A stretch of DNA of 64,000 nt from positions 38,365,067-38,429,066 of the forward strand of contig OX359245.1 of assembly GCA_947179485.1 (NCBI GenBank). The letters are read 5' to 3'. The stretch comes from Allacma fusca. Its lineage: Eukaryota; Arthropoda; Collembola; Symphypleona; Sminthuridae. The notes under the pieces are model-generated. The model searched no databases. It saw nothing but the letters and a program-made list of their open reading frames with translations, and had not been told where the DNA came from. The number at the start of each line of letters is the position of its first letter. Position 1 is the stretch's first letter. The position numbers were made by a program, and so were the translations under genes. Shown here in pieces: positions 48,182 to 60,655 of this stretch.

Positions 48182-48333
48182 GAATTTACCAATTCGAGTC
48201 CAGGTATAGGCGTTTTTCCCGGGAAGGGGCAATTTATGAAAAATTTTCACTGATTTTGTCGTAATCCTCTGTTTTGCTATACAAATTGTAATCTGCAGTA
48301 TTCTGCAGTCTGTAAATCCCAGGGGTGTGCATT

Positions 48334-48339
48334 AATAAA
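48334..48339 (+). promoter_or_regulatory. Polyadenylation signal AATAAA of CR5
   Basis: Canonical signal about 150 nt after the CR5 stop, a spacing like that seen for CR1. Confidence 0.5.
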
Positions 48340-48349
48340 ACCTTTTTTA

Positions 48350-50370
48350 CCCTATTCCTCAGTCCAAAATTTTAAGAACCTATACCTCAAGCTTTTATCA
48401 TACAATTAAGGATACCAGCCTGTTATTATTCCGTATGTACAAAAAGTGCACAACATTTATGAGTTGGAGTTTTAGTTTTTTAAAGTTTTTTAAAGCAATG
48501 CTCTCCAGCGCGTTACTCTTTATTACACTTCAGTTGCGCAAAATTCGTCGTGGTTTTATCCATCGTAAATATTGAAACGCTGTCTTAAACTCTCAGAGTG
48601 TATACGTTCGTATATGATCAATACAGAATGTTTTTTTAAGTCGAGCAATTTGTTCATACTGGTACATTACGTTGTACTCGAGAACAATTAACCTGGTTTT
48701 AAAAATCTTACCGGACTCAGGATCCTTAATATTCGTTGCTTTTGTTGCTTATTCTAGAGTTGTAAATAAATTAAAATTTTACCACTTTTGTCTTTGTTTA
48801 TGTGGTTGAATTGCTATCCATCGCATACCTTGCAAGGCAATGTTTCGGAAGTCATGTCCACGTTTAATGTGTGAAAATTTGAAAAAATTGAAAGCACAAT
48901 TTGGCCAACATGTTTATTTTTGTCTGTATTTTTAAGCTTGCTTGGAAATGTAATGGCGTTAGTGAAAAATTTTGAAAAGATTTATGGGTAACTCATTTAT
49001 GAGTCCAAGCAAATATCCAAACCTTTCGGGAATTTGAATGAGGCGGTTGTTTGAGAAGGTTGTGTTTGGGATTGTTCTGTAATCTACGAGTTCTGCACAT
49101 TGTTGTTGCGTTGATAAGGAGTTCAATCCTTCTTACCTGCATACACTTAAGCCTAACCTTCCTGTTCACATTCCCGTCCTTGGAAAAAAAATTCCAGACG
49201 TGATGCCAACATTGGTAATGTCAGATTCAGGGCTTAGAAATACCCGAAATTGGCCCAAGTAGTCCCTTGACAATGACAACTTTTAGAGGTGAAGCGAAGC
49301 TGAAAACCCCTATTATTGTGATTTTCTGCTTGCCTGGTTGTCTGTCCGGACGATAGCAACCGAAACACCAGGAAATTCAATTTTTTTGTAGGGGCAGATT
49401 GGTTAAGAAGTAAGAAACCTGGTGCATTTGAAAGACATCCCTTTGACCTCAACAAATTAAATTTGGGCACGTATAAGCACATGCGAATACATATCATGTA
49501 GAGAAAGTGGAAAGTAAATTATGCGCCATCTATAGTCAGATTTGTTGCAAACAATAAATTGTATTTTCTATCAGCCAGTAGATGTCGCATGAACTCGCAT
49601 AGGTTTAATTTGAATATTATTATTACCCGCTACAAGTCTTCCCACATCCTGCATGTCAACCTTCAAACCACCTCACATATTACAAGTCAACTTTTAAGCC
49701 ATCCGACATCACACATGACCCCAAATGCCTGTTAAAATTGGTTGAAATGCATCTTCACATAGCCAAGCAGAGTGTCGCTCGTAAACGGTACTCTTTTTTT
49801 AAGCTGTAACGTAATTATAAAACTTTCAAAGTATTACTATAAATTATTCAATCAATTATCTAAATCATTGTATCATTTTTGGATATGATTAAATCAAATA
49901 GAAATTGTCTCAGTTCAATAGCATTAATAAATACAATAGATTAATGTAAACGATATTTTGTATTTTCACTGCTAGCGCTTGACTTATTGAAATTATTGTC
50001 CAAGTCAGTTGGTTTCCAATAAATTTTGTACGCATAGAAACGGAAAGTGAGAGTGGAGATCTTGCTTGACATTAACTTATGAGAAGCTAAAGATTATTTC
50101 ATGTTTTTATGTTTTTCAAACAACTTTACTAAAATTATTTCAAATCAATGAAGCAAGAACAATCTAAAAAATAAAGTAGTGTTTTTATTTCAAAAATAAA
50201 TAAAAAAGTAAGTCCGTGGTTAAATAATAAATGGGCAGGCCAAAGTTCTCCACCAGAACTTTTTACACCAATGTATTGCCAGAAAACAATAATATTCTTC
50301 TGGAATCATTCACAGACTAATTAATATTCTACATTCTACAATAATTACAATAATCCTTTCAAAGGTAATT
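48350..50370. other. Intergenic, possible dispersed repeat at 49.25-49.7 kb
   Basis: No gene found. A segment with GGTGAAGCGAAGCTGAAAAC and GTTGTCTGTCCGGACG (49289-49360) has the look of a dispersed repeat, but no second copy is in this window and its class is unknown. Confidence 0.3.
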
Positions 50371-50373
50371 ACG

Positions 50374-51729
50374 ATGTTCTTAAAGAGGGCCGTCAAAGCT
50401 GTGGTTCTTATATTTGTTATGCTAATGGTAAAGTATCTCTGGAACAGCATCCTAAATGATACTCACAATCAGAATACTCCAACCGTTCAAAGCGAAGAAG
50501 TTGCAGGAATTCCGAAACCATTTGTGAAGATGAGTCACATCTGTAATTTATTAATATACCTACTAAAATCTAATCAAAACCTCGAAGCTTAATATTGTCC
50601 TTCTGATTTTTACCATCCTATTTAAGCGGATAAACGTCAAAATCCTCTTAGATAACATTATCATTTAACTTTTAGCATTTTCAGAAATAAAGGATTTACC
50701 CTTAGGGGACCCAAGAATTATAGAATATCTCAGACGATATGTATTAATTCCACCATCGAAACTTCCCTACGTCTTCACCAAAGAGATGGGATCGCTCTAT
50801 AAAGAACAAGTAAAACAAATGTTTGGGACGAAATCTAACGGATTTTTTATCGAATGTGGGGCTAATGACGGGGAATATCTTTCCAACACTCTCGAACTGG
50901 AGATGAGAGGATGGAAAGGACTTTTGATAGAAGCCCAGCCTGAGCTGGGGAAAATGCTTATGACGAAAAACCGGAAAGCCTGGTTTGCTAATGTGTGCCT
51001 ATCGCCTTATAATAACATATCCGAGGTAATGACCTGATTCAATTCGAATAACACTTTTAGTATAAATCTGACAAACATTTTGCCAACGTTGTTTTTTTTT
51101 TTTTCAAGATCGAATTTGCAGTGGGACGGTTCATGAATGCAAGATACAAGAATGCAATAGGGAAGCTTCTTTTGCCTGATAATAGTTACATGGGTACTTT
51201 ATATCGTAAATATGGAAAAGTCCCATGCTTTCCGATCACGACCATTATGGCCGCACTTGGTGTAACACATGTGGACTACCTATCTCTTGATGTTGAAGGA
51301 GTTGAGCTGAAAATCCTCAATACGTTACCGTTTGATGGGACATTGGTCATTGATGTAAGACAACATTTGCATGACCGATTTCTTTAAAAAAAATTTGAGA
51401 GACATTCTGGTATCAGTAACGTCTTTCCTACGTATTCTATCGCTTTTACTAATCTCCTGAAAAGTATCAACATTGGGATGTTTACATCAAGAAACATACA
51501 AAGTAGAAGGTCTCTTATATAAATAGGAACGGTACATTAAACTGGGATGCTCGTTACACTGTTATTTGCATATGTATAATTATTATTTTGTAACATTTTA
51601 CAGTACATTCAAGTTGAAATAAACCATGTACGTGGGGGACAAAAAGCCGTCAAGAGGTTTCTTGAATCCAAGGGCTACGACTTCTTGTTCATGCATGATA
51701 TAGACGCATTTTACAAAAGGAGATTTTAA
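50374..51729 (+). CDS. FkbM/Star-like membrane protein II, 296 aa
   Basis: Exons 50374-50542, 50676-51025, 51109-51354 and 51604-51729 (phases 1, 0, 0). It is a paralogue of FkbM gene I with the same four-exon plan; exon 2 (350 nt) and exon 4 (126 nt) have identical lengths. Short cytosolic N-terminus, membrane helix at about residues 8-24, a stem, then the FkbM-like domain with FFIECGANDG, SNTLELE, GLLIEAQP and LSLDVEGVE all intact. The acceptor of intron 1 is TTTTAG before CATTTTCAG; using the downstream CAG would create a stop. It probably works in the secretory pathway like other Star-like proteins; methyltransferase activity is untested. Both genes appear functional. Confidence 0.85.
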
Positions 51730-52197
51730 ACCTACGAGTGAGCTGCCAATTTACCTGTACTCTGCGCATTTTGTGAAATAATTAAATCTATTGCAGGTCT
51801 GCTTTCAAAAAAGTTTATAATTCACTTATTATTAAAATACTAGTATTTGCGGATATATTTATAGATATAAATCTAAAAGGACACAAAGAAGCATCGTAAT
51901 TTTAAATAATTTTAAGATTGATTCGAATATTTCCAGTGTTTTTATGCTAAGTTAGTTATTATTCGTATGGTTTGAAAATTATGTGTTTGTGGTTAAAGAT
52001 ACATGTGCTTCATTTAAGTAAAATATTGGCGCCTGTAATTATTATCTTTAACATTTTATAAGTTTACGTAGATGACAAGCGTTTAGACCGGTGTAATGTA
52101 GTTTTCAAAACTATCTGCAATTTTCTGATTAAAATAATAATTCCGGAAATTCATAATTATTGGGCCAATAAAAAGGGAATTTCCATGTGGCGTAATA

Positions 52198-52203
52198 TTT
52201 ATT
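52198..52203 (-). promoter_or_regulatory. Polyadenylation signal of the M13 peptidase gene (minus strand)
   Basis: TTTATT on + (AATAAA on -), about 30 nt beyond the stop codon of the peptidase model. Confidence 0.6.
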
Positions 52204-52231
52204 ACGGTAAATCTACGGGAAGAAATGCAAT

Positions 52232-55200
52232 TTAATTAAAAACGCGACATTGTCCATTTGCACTGGTGGTTTTGGAACAATTCCAAACCTCCGAAAATCC
52301 CGGGCTGTTGGAAACCATAGCTGTTACACGAATACGAGTTCGGCTGTGTGGTGCATGCCAGGTAGAAATATGTTCTCCGTAATTCGCGCACCATATCTGG
52401 TAGAGAAATAACACAAGGAATTCGGCTCTTCACATCCAAATGATACAGCGTTTTTTAGTTTTTATCAAGAACTTAATAATTATCTTACTTTCGCAAACGC
52501 CAGGAAAAAATTTTGAGCGCTAATCATTTTACTGCCGATTCCGACGGCTTGCTCTTTCTCCCATCTTTCAAATGCAGAGTAGGTAACTGCAAATCCAACA
52601 TTATCCGCAACATCTTCCTGCAATGTGGAGCCAGTTAAAGTAACATTTATTGTCTTAGCTAGCTTTCGATACTGGGTCTTCAAACAGGAAAATTTTTCTT
52701 CAGCAGCGTTTTCGGAGTCATTACTCCAAAGTGGGAATTTCGGGGCGTCTTCTGGTTTGGCAAATACCTCTACAAAAATCCTTATTTTTATTAAAAACCT
52801 TCTAATTACATTTATCGAAGTTGAAAAAAATAATAACTTACTTAGGTACGAATATATAGCATGGGACATCTCATGGCCAATGATTGTTCCCATGGCACCA
52901 AAATTTTCGGCGCTAAAACATTATAAACACCAAATTTGACTCAGTACATTTTTTTTAAACAATCGATTTTAAACTATATATTGCTTCACAACGTATAGTG
53001 AGATACATCCTGTGAACAAAAATTGAAACCTCAAATTTTCCCTCGGGTAAAAGTATGGGCTGCCGAATACTCCACCAGGAATTGCTGTGAAATAGTAACC
53101 CATCCATGAAATTTGAAAATAAAATTTGAAAATAAAATGCTGATATTCCCTAAAATGAGTTACAGTAAATTCCTGTACTTACACAACGTTTTAGCCGATG
53201 CTGTATAGCGTGGAGATACTGACAGCATTGGGGTTTGTCTACAATTTACAAGTTATGAGTGCACACATTCAATTATCATTGAAAACAAATAAAGGATATG
53301 ATTTACTTATTTACAAATAAATGCTTGAGGAATCTTCCAATCCGATGGGCTCTGCTTGAAAGTTCATGAAGGCAAGGTAGTTTTCAAAATGATATCCCTC
53401 TCGTAGTTCAATCTGTAAAAATAATTTCAAACATAATCATATTTTTGAACTACTGGCTACTTATACCCCAAAATATTTCTTTTGATTACCCCTTTATAAA
53501 ATAGTTCTAACATGGTTAGATTTTTAATCCAAGGTGGATATCCAATTTCAATCTTAGTACTTTTCAGGTGAGCTTCTAAATTAGTTTTGGTAAAGGTGTC
53601 CAGCCAAGGTAGTTTACCAATGATCGTGATAAAAGATTCTCGGATTGTGTCAATAAGATTACCCACCTGAGTTAGTCATATTTAGCAACATCAGCATTTA
53701 TACATTATTTGCATATAGTTTTCATAATTGAGGAAGATAAAATCAATAATTAAAAATTTGAACCAGGTTGATATCCGCTGATGATAGAAATCGCTGGACA
53801 AATTCATTACCCACAGCAAAAATCCAGGAGAAAAAATGACCTTGGGAATCATTATCAACTAGACTTGAGCAATAGAGCTCCCTGCGGATTAAAGCCCAAT
53901 AGGTATTATATTCTCGTATTTTTTAAATATTTCTATTGATATAGAAAATTTGAGGGGAAAATAAAAAAAATCAAATGGGTACCTCGGAATTAGCGGGTTT
54001 TGGTCGAACCGGGCTTGAATATCGCGCATTACATCGGTGGTTTCCGAAATCACGTTCGAAACAACAGTCCAAATAAGAAAATTCTTTATTGTGGCTAGTT
54101 TCAAATTAGTTTTGCCCAAAACGTTACCAAGCTCTTGGAAGTAGACTGGAAATATAACCAATATCTTATGGTTTGCTGTTATCCTCAGTTTTGGGCTGAT
54201 ATTTTTAAAAACTTGGACCCAGTCGATCTATATCTCGTGGCATGGATCGAAAATTAAATTAAGCTAGAATGTATAATCTAAAAAATTTTACAAAATGACA
54301 TCCAGCAAAATATGTAAAACATTAACTAAATACATACAGTCCTATGCTGCCTTCGCAAAGCCACGGACCCATTATCCACATAAAGTTGAAAATCTTTAAT
54401 AGAAAATGTTAGAGTGTGGGAAGTTTCAAAATTTTCTTGTCTCACAGCATTGGCCAACCTCGCCTCAAAACGGACCATTCTATCAACTTGGTCATACAAC
54501 TCAAACTCTTCATCTTCGGAGGAGCTGTTCGTGTCAGATTCATTACGATAAATTTCAGAGATGACTGCATGGATATAGCTCCGATAATTTACGTAAGGAT
54601 CGTCAACGCTGAATGGCTTTAGGTAAATGTGTTCCATGACGATAGATGGAGGGTAGATCTGTACAAATTATTACTTAATTTAAAAAAAAACACTTATTTT
54701 TAAAACAGCACTACTTATTTTAAAAAAAAACATTTATTTTTAAAAAAGCACTTATTTTTAAAAAACACCTATTTTTAAAAAACACCTATTTTTTAAAAAA
54801 CACTTATTTTTAAAAAAACACTTATTTTTTTAAAAACTGCTATTTTTTAGAAGAATCGTAAAAGTATAAAAATTTCCAGTCTTACTGTCAAAATGGCTTC
54901 GCCTTCCGGTTTAGGATTGACTTTGACATAAAAAAGGCCCCTGTCTTTGTAAAAACCGATTTTTTTATCCCAACCAGCCATTCCTTTCAGCCTTAAGATT
55001 GATTCCGTAAGGCTCAGATTATTTCCTGTCCCTTGAGGGCTAAAAAATGTCCAGCCCCCGAGCTGTTCGAGGACGGTAACCAGTGGTGCCATCCCTCTTG
55101 CACTCATTTCATCTTGAGGTCAAAATTATTATTTATTAATTGAATCTATATTGGATATTTTAAAGATTACTATAAAATAGGAAAACTATTTTTATACCAG

Positions 55201-55769
55201 TGTTGTTGCAGTCCAAAAAAAATCGCTTTGCTAACTTCAAAGGCTGCGTGTCATTCGTCTTTATTGGGGATGACATAATTTCTATTTCGAACGTATTTTA
55301 AAATTTAGTTATTTCCCTGCTATGTGACGCTTTCCCCAATAAAAAAAGTGTCCTAGACAAATTAGGTCATACCCAGAATGGTATCTTGAATTTCATTTTC
55401 CCGTTTTGTAAAGACGCTCCATTTAACTTCCTCCCCAAGAGGGAGTCGATTTTGTTTCGTCCAGTCCGCGCATGCGTAATTATAAAAATTATTACATGGG
55501 TCTTCATCATTGGTGCCCTCATGCTCGTGGTGCCACAAGGCGTATTCTAAATAGTGCCAGTCCAGTACCAGTAGCACTACTGCTGCAATTCTATGGAACA
55601 AAAATGTTGGCAATTATTGGGTATTACAGAACTTGTCTTTAATAATGCTAAGTTGGCTAAATCCACAAAATATTTAATTTCATAATTCCCTCCTAATATT
55701 AATTAATTTTGAATTAAACACATACAGTATTACCGCAGTAATGATACACACAACAACTCGGGTTAACAT
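52232..55769 (-). CDS. M13 (neprilysin-like) zinc metallopeptidase, 719 aa
   Basis: Fourteen exons: 55769-55726, 55590-55373, 55281-55198, 55112-54886, 54658-54338, 54227-53983, 53881-53764, 53666-53490, 53412-53315, 53238-53183, 53084-53030, 52912-52842, 52769-52489, 52396-52232; all phases agree. Layout follows neprilysin: N-terminal membrane anchor (residues 4-24), EDPCNNFYNYAC at the start of the ectodomain, LGGW in the N-domain, then the zinc motif HEMSH (561-565), third ligand and partner E623/D627 in QEDVADN, and a C-terminal IWC...PHSRTRIRV that keeps the catalytic-site His and Arg. Two expected features are altered: the substrate-binding NAYY is not conserved, and the DD-x-G after the HExxH is lost. 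Human neprilysin is 749 aa, so length is normal. It likely cleaves extracellular peptides, with unusual specificity. Confidence 0.9.
54664..54846. repeat. Intronic minisatellite, unit about 17-19 bp
   Basis: About nine imperfect copies of CACTTATTTTTAAAAAA in intron 4 of the peptidase gene, with length changes in the A and T runs. Confidence 0.85.
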
Positions 55770-55774
55770 TTTGT

Positions 55775-56745
55775 CTTGTATAAGCTTAAAAGACGGAGTT
55801 AAGTTATAACTTTAAATTCAGGGGCATTGTCAAGTTTCTAAGCTTCCAAAGAATTCTTATTTCAAGTATGAATTATGGGAAGGACATTTTTTCATTTTAC
55901 AGGCAAACAATTCGTGTGCAGTTTTACCCTCAAAATATAATGCTCCAAATAATTATTACATACAATGTCATAGTGTGCACATAATGGTTTGGACTTGTAA
56001 ATTTAATTAAGGTAATGTTTACGACTCTTAAGCAACTTTCGTCCATATGCTAATTCGTTGGGGCGAAAAATGCAAGTGAAGACTTTATTATGTGCTCAAA
56101 TATGGGATGTGCCTCTAATTAGTACAAAAACTTATGCAGCTGCTGAAATCAGGATGGTTAAGCTCAACTTCAATGCAATCAACTCTAAGAATTACGTATT
56201 GACAGCACATCTCCTTAAAAATTAGAGAAGGAATCTCCTGACATAATAAGCAGCAGTTCTTAGTTGCATGTAACGTGATGTTACAATTGACATTACACGG
56301 GGCGTTTATTAACAAGTTTTCAATCAATAATGGACAGTACACGTATGTAAATGCAGAGTGAATTTACTGCGTTGGATAATTGGGCTGAAATTTATTATTG
56401 AGTTGGAAGAAATAATTAGCGTTGTAATTAGCAGGTAATGATATTTGAGTGGGCTTTTGAAATTGCCCAAAGCCAAAACCTTCACAGAAATGACAACTGC
56501 AAAAAAATTGGTTCCTGGCTGATGATAATGCCCTCACAACCAGTTAAGTTGTAAAACATGAGTTAACCAATGACTGACTTCCATTTTAAGACAGTATTTT
56601 CCGAGACAGAGCTGTGGACAATTTCCACAACGCCTGGGAAATAGCAGATTTGAAGTAGTGGTAATTCACGGCGTTTTACAAAGGTATAAGTAAACTAGAC
56701 ACTAAAATGCTCGTGCTCATCTCCAGAACCATTAACCATGGCGGT
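55775..56745. other. Intergenic upstream of the M13 gene
   Basis: No gene recognised. The peptidase promoter should lie just right of 55769. Confidence 0.4.
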
Positions 56746-56753
56746 ATTGACGT

Positions 56754-57191
56754 TCACATAGTCATGACGTAATATTTGATGAGGATCAGCAAGATTACTC
56801 CAATACCTAACGAGCTGAAAAATAGGAGAGAATAATAACAAAATGGCTTAAAATGTAATTAGAACAGATTTTAACCTTAATTGTTGTAGTATGAATTTTA
56901 GAAAGTACAATTTTACGTGAAATGCAAAATCATGCATTTGTTGTGGGGCTGATTCAATCCAAGATCATTTCCCATAGAGACGTAGACATGCTCCTCGGGA
57001 GTCCCATTAAAGTGACTGTTAAGTGTTAAATTAGGAAAAAAAAATTTTTCCATGTCAAAAACTTTATCCCTCATTGTATTAAAGGCTATTAAAAATATTT
57101 CTACAAATTTTATTTAAATATACAAAAAATAATAACTTATTTGGACATACACCACAGTGAACCTCGGGCTCGCCTCCAACTGGGCTTCCAT
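56754..57191 (-). CDS. Candidate membrane microprotein, 66 aa
   Basis: Three short exons: 57191-57151, 57015-56917 and 56814-56754. All junctions are GT-AG with matching phases (2 and 2); the final acceptor is a strong CTATTTTTCAG. The model starts MEAQLEASPRFTV, has a hydrophilic middle (TPEEHVYVSMGND) and ends in one hydrophobic helix (LGIGVILLILI) followed by a short tail, so it would be a small tail-anchored or single-pass protein. The frame is open a little upstream of the chosen ATG, so a longer 5' end is possible. The last exon is also open in another frame. No family recognised. Confidence 0.4.
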
Positions 57192-57759
57192 TCTTGAGGA
57201 AAGATTTTGACTTCCAAATGTGTAGTAGAAAAAAAAATGAATGCGTCAACTAAGTCTTTTACAACAACCAAAATATGTGGATTTGATAACTCTGGTAGTC
57301 AAGAAGATAGGAGTATATGAAAAATATAAGTAGACAAGATTAAAAATGTTATCTTAAGGCGAATTTTTTTATACGTTTCTGTCAATCAACTCACACCTGG
57401 GCAAAGAAAGATTAGCCTTCGAATGTGTCCCTGAATCAGTTCGTGAATCCTTTTGAGGCTTTCACATCTATGTTTTTGTAACAGTCAATGGTTACAGGAA
57501 TTAATTACACTCCCGTTATCGCTAGCCACAAGTACTTACATCGATACATGTGTGCCTTATAAACTGTACTAAGTTTCAAGATTTACTTTTAAAGATCTTT
57601 AATATTTAAGTTCATATCGGTTAGTCTTTCTAATCGGCTCATCTAACTAAGATTTACTAGTCTGTTCAACAGCGCTATTGATTTTGATGAAAAGCACAAT
57701 TTACATTCTACTATAATGTCATATTTCGTAGAATGTTTATCTTACTAACTAAAAATAAG

Positions 57760-57990
57760 TCATCGCCTGGAGCATTGCCAGTTCCTGTGAGCCAAAATGA
57801 ACCTTTGAAAATCACTGGAAAATATTCGAATATTCCTTTCAATAATTAAAATATTTTGTATTTTCAGAATTCAACACGAGAACAGAGATTTAATTTCCAG
57901 CACAGAGAGCTCTTGAAAGTTTCCGTAGATTTGTTACACAATGTACTCTCATTGCAAGAGAATCCGGAAGAAGGCCAAATTTACTCATAA
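57760..57990 (+). CDS. Possible 3' exons of an unknown gene
   Basis: A putative 27-nt exon (57760-57786, after TTACTAACTAAAAATAAG) and a terminal exon (57868-57990, after TATTTTCAG) are in the same phase. Together they encode about 49 residues with a plausible helix (HRELLKVSVDLLHNVL) before TAA and an overlapping AATAAA. Upstream exons were not found. It could be chance. Confidence 0.2.
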
Positions 57991-58180
57991 ATAAAAAATA
58001 TATACTTGTAAATTTGAACAGTATTGTTGTCATTACAAAGAAAAGGCTCCTTCAACAGCAACAAGATCTCTTGCAATAAGAGTGCACGTCATACATAATA
58101 TGAAAGAACAGGGAAGTACATATTTGTAAATATGGATTAATTCGAAATATAATCACAATAATTCATTAAATTGTCTACAT

Positions 58181-59711
58181 CTATGCCAAAGGCAACGGAT
58201 TGCCCACGGGATAATGTCCAAAAGCATAAATAAACAATTCTTTTTCAATATCCGACAACAATCCTGAAGCTCCGATTCGGAATAACTGCGGGTTTAACCA
58301 AGCTTGACCCAACTCTTCTTTTACAAGAATTAACCACTGAATAGCATCCCCACATGTCCTGAGACCACCGGCAGGCTTCAAACCAATTCGAACTCCAGTT
58401 TTGGCAAAGTAATCACGGATGGCTCGACACATGACGTACCCAACGGGTATGGTAGCATTCACAGATTCTTTTCCTAAGTAATTTAAGAAGGTCATCAAAA
58501 ACTTTTACATTTATTAGCTTGTAAAAATAATTATTATTATTATAAAATTCCGCAATACACAAAATGCAAAAACTAATTACTAAAACAAAAATTAATTTTG
58601 AAATACCAGTTGAAGTCTTTATGAAATCTGACCCAGCCATCATCGCCACCATGGAGGCTTGATATACCTCTGTAAAGGTTGGGAGTTCTCCAACTGCCAG
58701 AATAGCTTTCATATGAGCTGACCCACAAGCCTCTCTCATCTGTCGGATCTCATCGTAAAGAAGGTCCCAGTCATGGGCTATAGCATGCCGACGATTAATA
58801 ACTATATCAATCTCCGTCGCTCCGGAAGCAACAGCATATCTAATCTCATCCAGTCTGACCTGGAGACTTGTTTGACCTGCTGGGAACCCCGTGGCGACTG
58901 TTTTTGAGAAAAAATTATAATTAATATTCAATACAAGCACAGCTCCAACATGAGTTACCCTAATTTACATATGCGTTCCAATACATTTGAAATAAACTGT
59001 CTTTAACGGTAATAATAATGACAATTATAAATTCATAAATAAAATAAGACCAGCAAATCCTTATTAAGTGATGCACCTGAGGCCACTGGTAAATTTGACC
59101 CAGCATTACGCAAGACCCCTGCAGCATCGCTGACCCTAGCGGGATAGACACAAACGGCTCCACAGGTCAGGTCAAGATTTAACCCCAGCTTGTCAACAAT
59201 ATCTCTCCGAAGTGGATTCAAGGCTTTGTGACACAATCGGAGGACATTGGCTTCAGTGTCGTCCCCTTTTTGATCAAATTAAAAAATTAAATTGGGAAAC
59301 AAAATTTTGGCGGGAAAAATTATTAATTGAAAATTAGCAGAGATTTTACTGACAATGAGTATGTGTACGTAGTGTAATTATAACTGTATTTACCTGCCAA
59401 AGTGGTTAAATCAATGCAGGAAACTGCCCTCAAAAGCCATCCTGCCCTGTGCTCGCCCTTTACACCAGCAAGTCTCTTGGTAATGAGTAATTTTGAGACC
59501 CTTTTGATTTCCTCATCATTGAGCCTGTTGACTTCTACCAGAGCTGGATCTGAGATAAAAATATTGTGGAAATTTAATAGGTGTAAAAATTATCTGCATA
59601 TTATTTTTGGCAGTAATAATAAATTATTAAAGTGAAGGGATAAAGTAATGAAATATTTGACTTTAACTTACCGAAAGGCATTCCTGGATTGATTACAGTG
59701 CCGAGGGTCAT
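58181..59711 (-). CDS. DERA: Deoxyribose-phosphate aldolase, 322 aa
   Basis: Five exons: 59711-59672, 59549-59394, 59265-59077, 58897-58607, 58473-58181 (all phase 1, GT-AG). The enzyme (EC 4.1.2.4) splits 2-deoxyribose-5-phosphate into glyceraldehyde-3-phosphate and acetaldehyde in cytosolic deoxynucleoside catabolism. The Schiff-base lysine K222 lies in SDFIKTSTG, the relay lysine K258 in GLKPAGG, and the catalytic aspartate D159 in ATEIDIVIN. AVCVYPAR, PVASVATGFPAGQT and LFRIGAS motifs are intact, and the length is close to the human enzyme (318 aa). The order matches eukaryotic DERA with its N-terminal extension. Ordinary single-copy housekeeping gene; introns argue against recent bacterial transfer. 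Confidence 0.97.
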
Positions 59712-59719
59712 TTTGGAAG

Positions 59720-60420
59720 GATTTGTACTTCAATTCTGAGTGTGTCAAAAATGTTTCTGAAACCTGGGTTAGGATTTTTGGAATGGAATTTATTGGATGT
59801 TATTTTAAGATTGCTGATGGAATAAGGTTAGTTGGGAAATGAAAGGGTTAGAAAGAGAAGAAGTTGTGAAATTAAATCTCTCCAGCCAAAAGACACATGT
59901 GTTCATGGATAATCAACTTTATCTATAGGCTGGCTCATATTATATGACCCCCTCTATATGTATATACAGTATACTATATAGTCCTCCAAGTTCAAGTTAT
60001 AACCCTTAAAATACTTCATATTTACAGATACCCCAATTCGGGGGACATTTTTATTTAGACTATCATAAATAATCGCACACAGTTGTACCTATGATAGCTC
60101 TAAAGTTTTTGCAAAAACGTGATGCAAAGTTGGTGTTTTAAAGAATTTTAAGAATTTTGGAAGAAACAGTTTAGAGTATCAACTACATTTAAATAACAAA
60201 TGAGAGTCTATGGAGCTTACAAAAAGCGTTTTAATTTTTCGAAATCATATATGTATCTTTGCTAGATTGAAATCTCAGGGTAAATTTATGTATTTTTAAA
60301 CATTGTGTAACCAGAATACTGAGAGTATTTTTATTGGGAAGCAGTGTCAAGATGGTCTTTCCCGCCCTTTTTTGCCTGAACAATATTAGCATTGTAGAAA
60401 GTTTTGACAATTTAAATCTT
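59720..60420. other. Intergenic, DERA promoter side
   Basis: AT-rich with a TATA-like stretch at 59939-59980. No gene seen. Confidence 0.4.
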
Positions 60421-60429
60421 ACAAAAAAT

Positions 60430-60655
60430 TCCTATCTAGAATTTCTACTGGGGACAGAAATTGGGTCGTCGAAATTTCTACGTCCGTCCCGTCCCGATTA
60501 CCCAGGAGGATAATTTCGCTGTCACCGTCCCGTTCCAAAATTATGTGGGGATAATTTTGTGGTCCACATCCCATCCGGATTACCCACAGGGAAAATATGC
60601 TTTTGATTATTTATGTGGACAATTTTTCGTCCTGTCCCAAAAATCAGGTTATGGG
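60430..60655. repeat. CCCGTCCCGATTACCC-word block interrupted by a hAT-like element
   Basis: GTCCCGTCCCG, CCGGATTACCCACAGGG and GTCCTGTCCC words fill this stretch, and apparently related sequence resumes after the inserted element (61641 to about 61740, CCCCACCTCGTACC, CGCCCAGGG). It starts near CTAGAATTTCTA and may end near ATTCTAG. Probably an older word element split by the younger one. Confidence 0.4.

Noticed and set aside
54416-54622. Plus-strand frames inside the M13 gene
   Set aside because: Antisense shadows of well-supported peptidase exons.
57386-57470. Possible minus-strand exon before a GTGTGA donor
   Set aside because: Its phase does not fit the adjacent microprotein model and it reads open on both strands; not enough support.
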